In this document: piece after piece, positions 60,592 to 64,000 of the stretch
How positions within the stretch are numbered: the stretch's first letter is position 1
Layout: every line of letters starts with the position of its first letter
From: Thiomicrorhabdus immobilis
GTDB taxonomy: Bacteria; Pseudomonadota; Gammaproteobacteria; Thiomicrospirales; Thiomicrospiraceae
DNA: 64,000 bases
Assembly: GCF_021654855.1 (NCBI RefSeq)
Contig: NZ_AP024202.1
Location: 868,001-932,000 of the forward strand
Reading direction: 5' to 3'
Made by a program: the position numbers and the translations under genes
Notes under the pieces: model-generated
Databases searched by the model: none
The model's input: only the letters and a program-made list of their open reading frames with translations
Told to the model about the DNA's origin: nothing

Positions 60592-63525
60592 ATGTCTCAA
60601 ACCACTTTATCTCAACTTGCACAATGTTCGCTCAGCGACTTGCAACAGAGTGAAACCTTTGTAAAACGCCATTTAGGTCCAGACAGCGCCGAACAGCTAG
60701 CGATGTTACAGACCCTCGGAATGGCTTCGATTACAGAGCTGATTGATAAAGTGGTGCCCGGTTCCATTCGCCGTCAACAAGCCATGGATTTGCCAGATGG
60801 TCTGACCGAACACCAATCTCTGGCCAAACTCAAATCGCTCGCCCAGCAAAATCAAGTTCTCAAATCCTTTATTGGAATGGGTTACTACAACACCTTAACC
60901 CCGCCAACCATTCAACGTAATATTCTCGAAAACCCCGCTTGGTATACCGCCTATACACCTTATCAGGCTGAAATCTCACAGGGGCGCCTAGAGGCCATGC
61001 TCAACTTTCAAACCATGGTGGCAGACTTAACCGGTTTAGAGTTGGCCAATGCCTCGATGTTGGATGAAGCCACGGCCTGTGCCGAGGCCATGACCTTATG
61101 TCAACGTATGAGTAAAGCCAAAGGTAAGGTGTTTTTTGTGGCCGAGGATTGTCACCCGCAAAACATTGAAGTGGTGAAAACCCGCGCTGAACCATTGGGC
61201 ATAGACGTGGTGGTGGGAAATCCAGCTGAGGGTTTAGACAACTTGGATTTGTTTGGGATGTTACTGCAATATCCTGGAACTTACGGTGAAGTGGCCGATT
61301 TAACTCCGTTGATAGAGGCGGCGCACGCGAAAAAAGCCTTGGTGGCGGTAGCTGCAGATTTATTGGCTTTGACACTATTGAAACCACCTGGGGAGATGGG
61401 GGCGGATGTGGTGGTCGGCAATACCCAACGATTTGGCGTGCCCTTAGGTTACGGCGGACCACATGCTGCTTATATGGCTACTCGAGACAGCTTTAAACGT
61501 TCTATGCCAGGGCGTTTAATCGGGGTCTCTTTAGATAGTCGAGGTAAAAAAGCTTACCGTTTGGCCTTGCAGACCCGCGAGCAACATATTCGTCGCGAAA
61601 GAGCCACCAGTAATATCTGTACCGCTCAGGCGTTATTGGCGGTCATGGCGAGTATGTATGCGGTTTATCATGGAGCACAAGGCTTGGTTAAAATCGCCTA
61701 CCGGGTGCATCGCTTTACCCAGACCTTTGCCAAAGGTTTAAGTCGGTTAGGGATAACTGTTAATAACAGCGTTTATTTCGATACCTTACGTATTCATGTG
61801 CCGGGAAGAGCGGTGAAAATTGCCGAAAAAGCGGTGTTACAAGGCTATAACCTCAGGCCGATTGATGTCGACAATATCGGGTTCTCTTTCGATGAAGCCA
61901 CTACGGTGGATGACATTAAAACGTTATGGACGGTGTTTGCCGATGATGCGGCAAACTCACTCGATGCCGAGAGTGTACTGGAGGGGCAAGCGGACATCAT
62001 TCCTAGCCAATTACAGAGAACCTCCGCGTTTTTAACCCACCCGGTGTTTCATGAGCACCGTTCAGAAACTGAGATGATGCGTTATATGCGTCATTTGGCG
62101 GATAAAGATTTGGCCTTGGACAGGGCGATGATTCCATTGGGGTCTTGCACTATGAAATTGAATGCAACAGCCGAATTGATGCCGATTTCCTGGCCGGAAT
62201 TTGCGAATATGCACCCATTTTCGCCTTTAGAACAGGCGCAAGGTTACCAAAAAATGGTCAAAGAACTCGAGAAAATGCTCTGCGAAACCACCGGTTATGA
62301 TGCGGTATCTTTGCAACCTAACTCCGGGGCGCAGGGGGAGTATGCCGGGCTATTGGCGATTCGTGCCTATCATCGAAGTCGGGGTGAAACCCATCGTGAT
62401 ATCTGTTTAATCCCCGCTTCGGCTCATGGTACCAATCCGGCCTCGGCACAAATGGCGGGTATGGATGTAGTGGTGGTCAATACCACGGCCGAGGGCGAAA
62501 TCGATCTGGATGACCTACAAGCCAAATTGGACAAATACTCACAACAACTTGCGGCCATTATGATTACCTATCCCTCTACCCATGGGGTGTTTGAAGAGAA
62601 TGTGAAGACCGTTTGCGAAATGGTCCATCAACACGGTGGTCAAGTCTATATTGATGGTGCCAATATGAATGCCATGGTCGGTATTGCCGCGCCAGGAAAA
62701 TTTGGAGGTGATGTCTCACATTTGAATTTGCATAAAACCTTCGCGATACCGCATGGCGGAGGCGGGCCGGGTGTAGGGCCGATAGGTGTGGGCAAACATT
62801 TAGCGCCGTTTTTACCGGGTTATGCCGTGGTGCAGGCGGAGGATGAGCCTAATGAAGTAGGCGCCGTTTGCGGCGCGCCGTGGGGCAGTGCGGGAGTGTT
62901 ACCGATTAGTTGGAGTTACATTGCCATGATGGGGCGTGATGGTTTACAGCAAGCCACATCGGTTGCCATTCTTAACGCGAACTACATCGCCCAGCGTTTA
63001 GCGCCACATTACCCTATTTTGTATAGCGATAAAAACGGTCTAGTGGCACACGAGTGTATTATCGATTTGCGTCCAATTAAGGAGCAATCGGGTATCTCGG
63101 TGGACGATATCGCCAAACGTTTGATTGATTACGGCTTCCATGCACCTACCATGTCATTTCCGGTTGCAGGTACCCTGATGATAGAACCGACCGAATCGGA
63201 ATCCAAGCTGGAATTGGATCGTTTTTGCGATGCGATGATTGCCATCAAACAAGAGATTGTCGATGTCATGAATGGTGCGCTGGATGAGAATGATAATCCG
63301 CTTAAAAACGCACCGCACACTGCCGAGATGGTGATGAATGATGAATGGTCACATAGTTATTCCCGAGCGTTGGCGGCTTATCCGTTGGCAAGCTTGCGTG
63401 AGAGCAAATATTGGTGTCCGGTAGGGCGAGTGGATAATGTCTATGGTGACCGCAATTTGGTCTGCTCCTGTCCGCCTTTGAGCGATTACGCTCACGACGA
63501 AGATGCCTTGCAAGGAGAAGCCTAA
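60592..63525 (+). CDS. gcvP: Glycine cleavage system P protein (single-chain glycine dehydrogenase)
   Basis: GcvP decarboxylates glycine with pyridoxal phosphate. The 977-residue product is the fused single-chain type. It has [16 protein letters not shown] at the start, [16 protein letters not shown], the PLP-binding Lys715 in [18 protein letters not shown], and the preceding [10 protein letters not shown]. Length matches the single-chain family. The last base of the stop codon overlaps the next ATG. Confidence 0.97.
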   Translation: MSQTTLSQLAQCSLSDLQQSETFVKRHLGPDSAEQLAMLQTLGMASITELIDKVVPGSIRRQQAMDLPDGLTEHQSLAKLKSLAQQNQVLKSFIGMGYYNTLTPPTIQRNILENPAWYTAYTPYQAEISQGRLEAMLNFQTMVADLTGLELANASMLDEATACAEAMTLCQRMSKAKGKVFFVAEDCHPQNIEVVKTRAEPLGIDVVVGNPAEGLDNLDLFGMLLQYPGTYGEVADLTPLIEAAHAKKALVAVAADLLALTLLKPPGEMGADVVVGNTQRFGVPLGYGGPHAAYMATRDSFKRSMPGRLIGVSLDSRGKKAYRLALQTREQHIRRERATSNICTAQALLAVMASMYAVYHGAQGLVKIAYRVHRFTQTFAKGLSRLGITVNNSVYFDTLRIHVPGRAVKIAEKAVLQGYNLRPIDVDNIGFSFDEATTVDDIKTLWTVFADDAANSLDAESVLEGQADIIPSQLQRTSAFLTHPVFHEHRSETEMMRYMRHLADKDLALDRAMIPLGSCTMKLNATAELMPISWPEFANMHPFSPLEQAQGYQKMVKELEKMLCETTGYDAVSLQPNSGAQGEYAGLLAIRAYHRSRGETHRDICLIPASAHGTNPASAQMAGMDVVVVNTTAEGEIDLDDLQAKLDKYSQQLAAIMITYPSTHGVFEENVKTVCEMVHQHGGQVYIDGANMNAMVGIAAPGKFGGDVSHLNLHKTFAIPHGGGGPGVGPIGVGKHLAPFLPGYAVVQAEDEPNEVGAVCGAPWGSAGVLPISWSYIAMMGRDGLQQATSVAILNANYIAQRLAPHYPILYSDKNGLVAHECIIDLRPIKEQSGISVDDIAKRLIDYGFHAPTMSFPVAGTLMIEPTESESKLELDRFCDAMIAIKQEIVDVMNGALDENDNPLKNAPHTAEMVMNDEWSHSYSRALAAYPLASLRESKYWCPVGRVDNVYGDRNLVCSCPPLSDYAHDEDALQGEA

Positions 63526-64000
63526 TGAAAAAATCGATTGTCATCAGTGTGCTGGGTAACGACTCACCAGGCCTGGTCAAATCACTTTCCAAACTGATTG
63601 TGGCGCATCAAGGTGAATGGATAGAAAGCCGCATGGCGAGTTTGGCAGGGAAGTTTGCCGGCATCTTGCGGGTAGATTTACCTTCTGATCAGGTGATGGA
63701 TTTTCAAGCGGCTTTGCAAAATCATCAACAGCTTGGATTAAGTGCCATTTTTGAAGAGAGTCATAGCAATGGTTCTGCACAAAAAACCAATCAGTTCGAG
63801 ATTGAATTGATTGGTCAAGACCAACCTGGAATTGTGCACCGTATCTCTTCGGCACTGGCGCAAATCAATGCCAGTGTGGATGAGTTGCATACTGAGGTGA
63901 TTGAAGCGGCCATGACCGGCGAAAACCTCTTTAAAGCGGATATCAAAGTGCATATTGCCCGTGATGTGAAGGCGGCAGAAATAAGAGCCTTGCTGGAAGA
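63525..64000 (+). CDS. GcvR-like glycine cleavage regulator with ACT domains (3' end cut by window)
   Basis: The visible 158 residues contain two ACT domains: KKSIVISVLGNDSPGLVKSL and QFEIELIGQDQPGIVHRISS. This is the GcvR layout; GcvR in E. coli antagonises the activator GcvA in response to glycine. It begins with an ATG overlapping the gcvP stop (TAATG), so it belongs to the gcv operon. The C-terminus lies beyond the window. A related ACT-domain regulator is possible. Confidence 0.8.
   Translation, partial: MKKSIVISVLGNDSPGLVKSLSKLIVAHQGEWIESRMASLAGKFAGILRVDLPSDQVMDFQAALQNHQQLGLSAIFEESHSNGSAQKTNQFEIELIGQDQPGIVHRISSALAQINASVDELHTEVIEAAMTGENLFKADIKVHIARDVKAAEIRALLE
63566..63577. repeat. Complete ACCAGGCCTGGT palindrome in the gcvR-like gene
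   Basis: Exact 12-bp palindrome, read in the Pro-Gly-Leu-Val frame. Confidence 0.8.

Overview
The window reads as a chromosomal piece of a motile gammaproteobacterium with a polar flagellum. The evidence is a FleQ/FleS/FleR plus FliA hierarchy, the FlhF/FlhG (FleN) placement pair, CheY-CheZ-CheA chemotaxis genes inside the flagellar cluster, and a fused single-chain GcvP. Protein texture and AT-leaning composition remind me of the Thiomicrospira/Hydrogenovibrio/Thiomicrorhabdus group, but that is an impression and no marker here proves it. No rRNA, tRNA, CRISPR array or insertion sequence was seen.

Region 1 (1-15.2 kb) holds the outer parts of the flagellum: flgI (cut by the window edge), flgJ, flgK, flgL, an MltC-type lytic transglycosylase, a decayed C-terminal scrap of a pseudaminic acid synthase (PseI/NeuB type), a Pse-associated methylase carrying a G8 tract, a Maf flagellin glycosylation protein, two flagellins, two flaG genes, fliD, fliS and a fliT-like gene. 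FliA-type promoters precede the first flagellin and fliD.

Region 2 (15.2-41.2 kb) starts with the regulators fleQ-fleS-fleR. A sigma54-type promoter then precedes fliEFGHIJK, an unusual one-membrane-helix MCP, motA, motB, fliLMNOPQR, flhB, flhA, flhF, flhG, fliA, cheY and cheZ. Most genes are tightly packed, many with overlapping stop and start codons.

Region 3 (41.2-50.7 kb) is chemosensory. cheA (own sigma54-type promoter, triplicated linker motif) and cheW run forward. On the reverse strand lie a FliK-like gene, a second cheW, a stand-alone receiver, a STAS protein and an FlhB C-terminal homologue. cheR, cheB and a second MCP (again with a sigma54-type promoter) run forward.

Region 4 (50.7-64 kb) is housekeeping: a small membrane protein, a NIF3/YqfO-like protein, a possible small RNA, an FKBP isomerase, trxB, ftsK, lolA, rarA, crcB, and the glycine cleavage operon gcvT-gcvH-gcvP followed by a GcvR-like ACT protein cut by the window end.

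The signals most worth following are these: (a) a palindrome, ACCAGGCCTGGT and close variants, scattered at least 15 times through coding and noncoding DNA in two reading frames and reaching a 30-bp perfect palindrome between trxB and the FKBP gene; (b) a likely ON/OFF poly-G switch in the Pse methylase beside a PseI remnant and maf; (c) a FleQ homologue lacking its N-terminal domain; (d) a CheA with a threefold acidic repeat; (e) a gene-conversion-like tract shared by the two flagellin genes.
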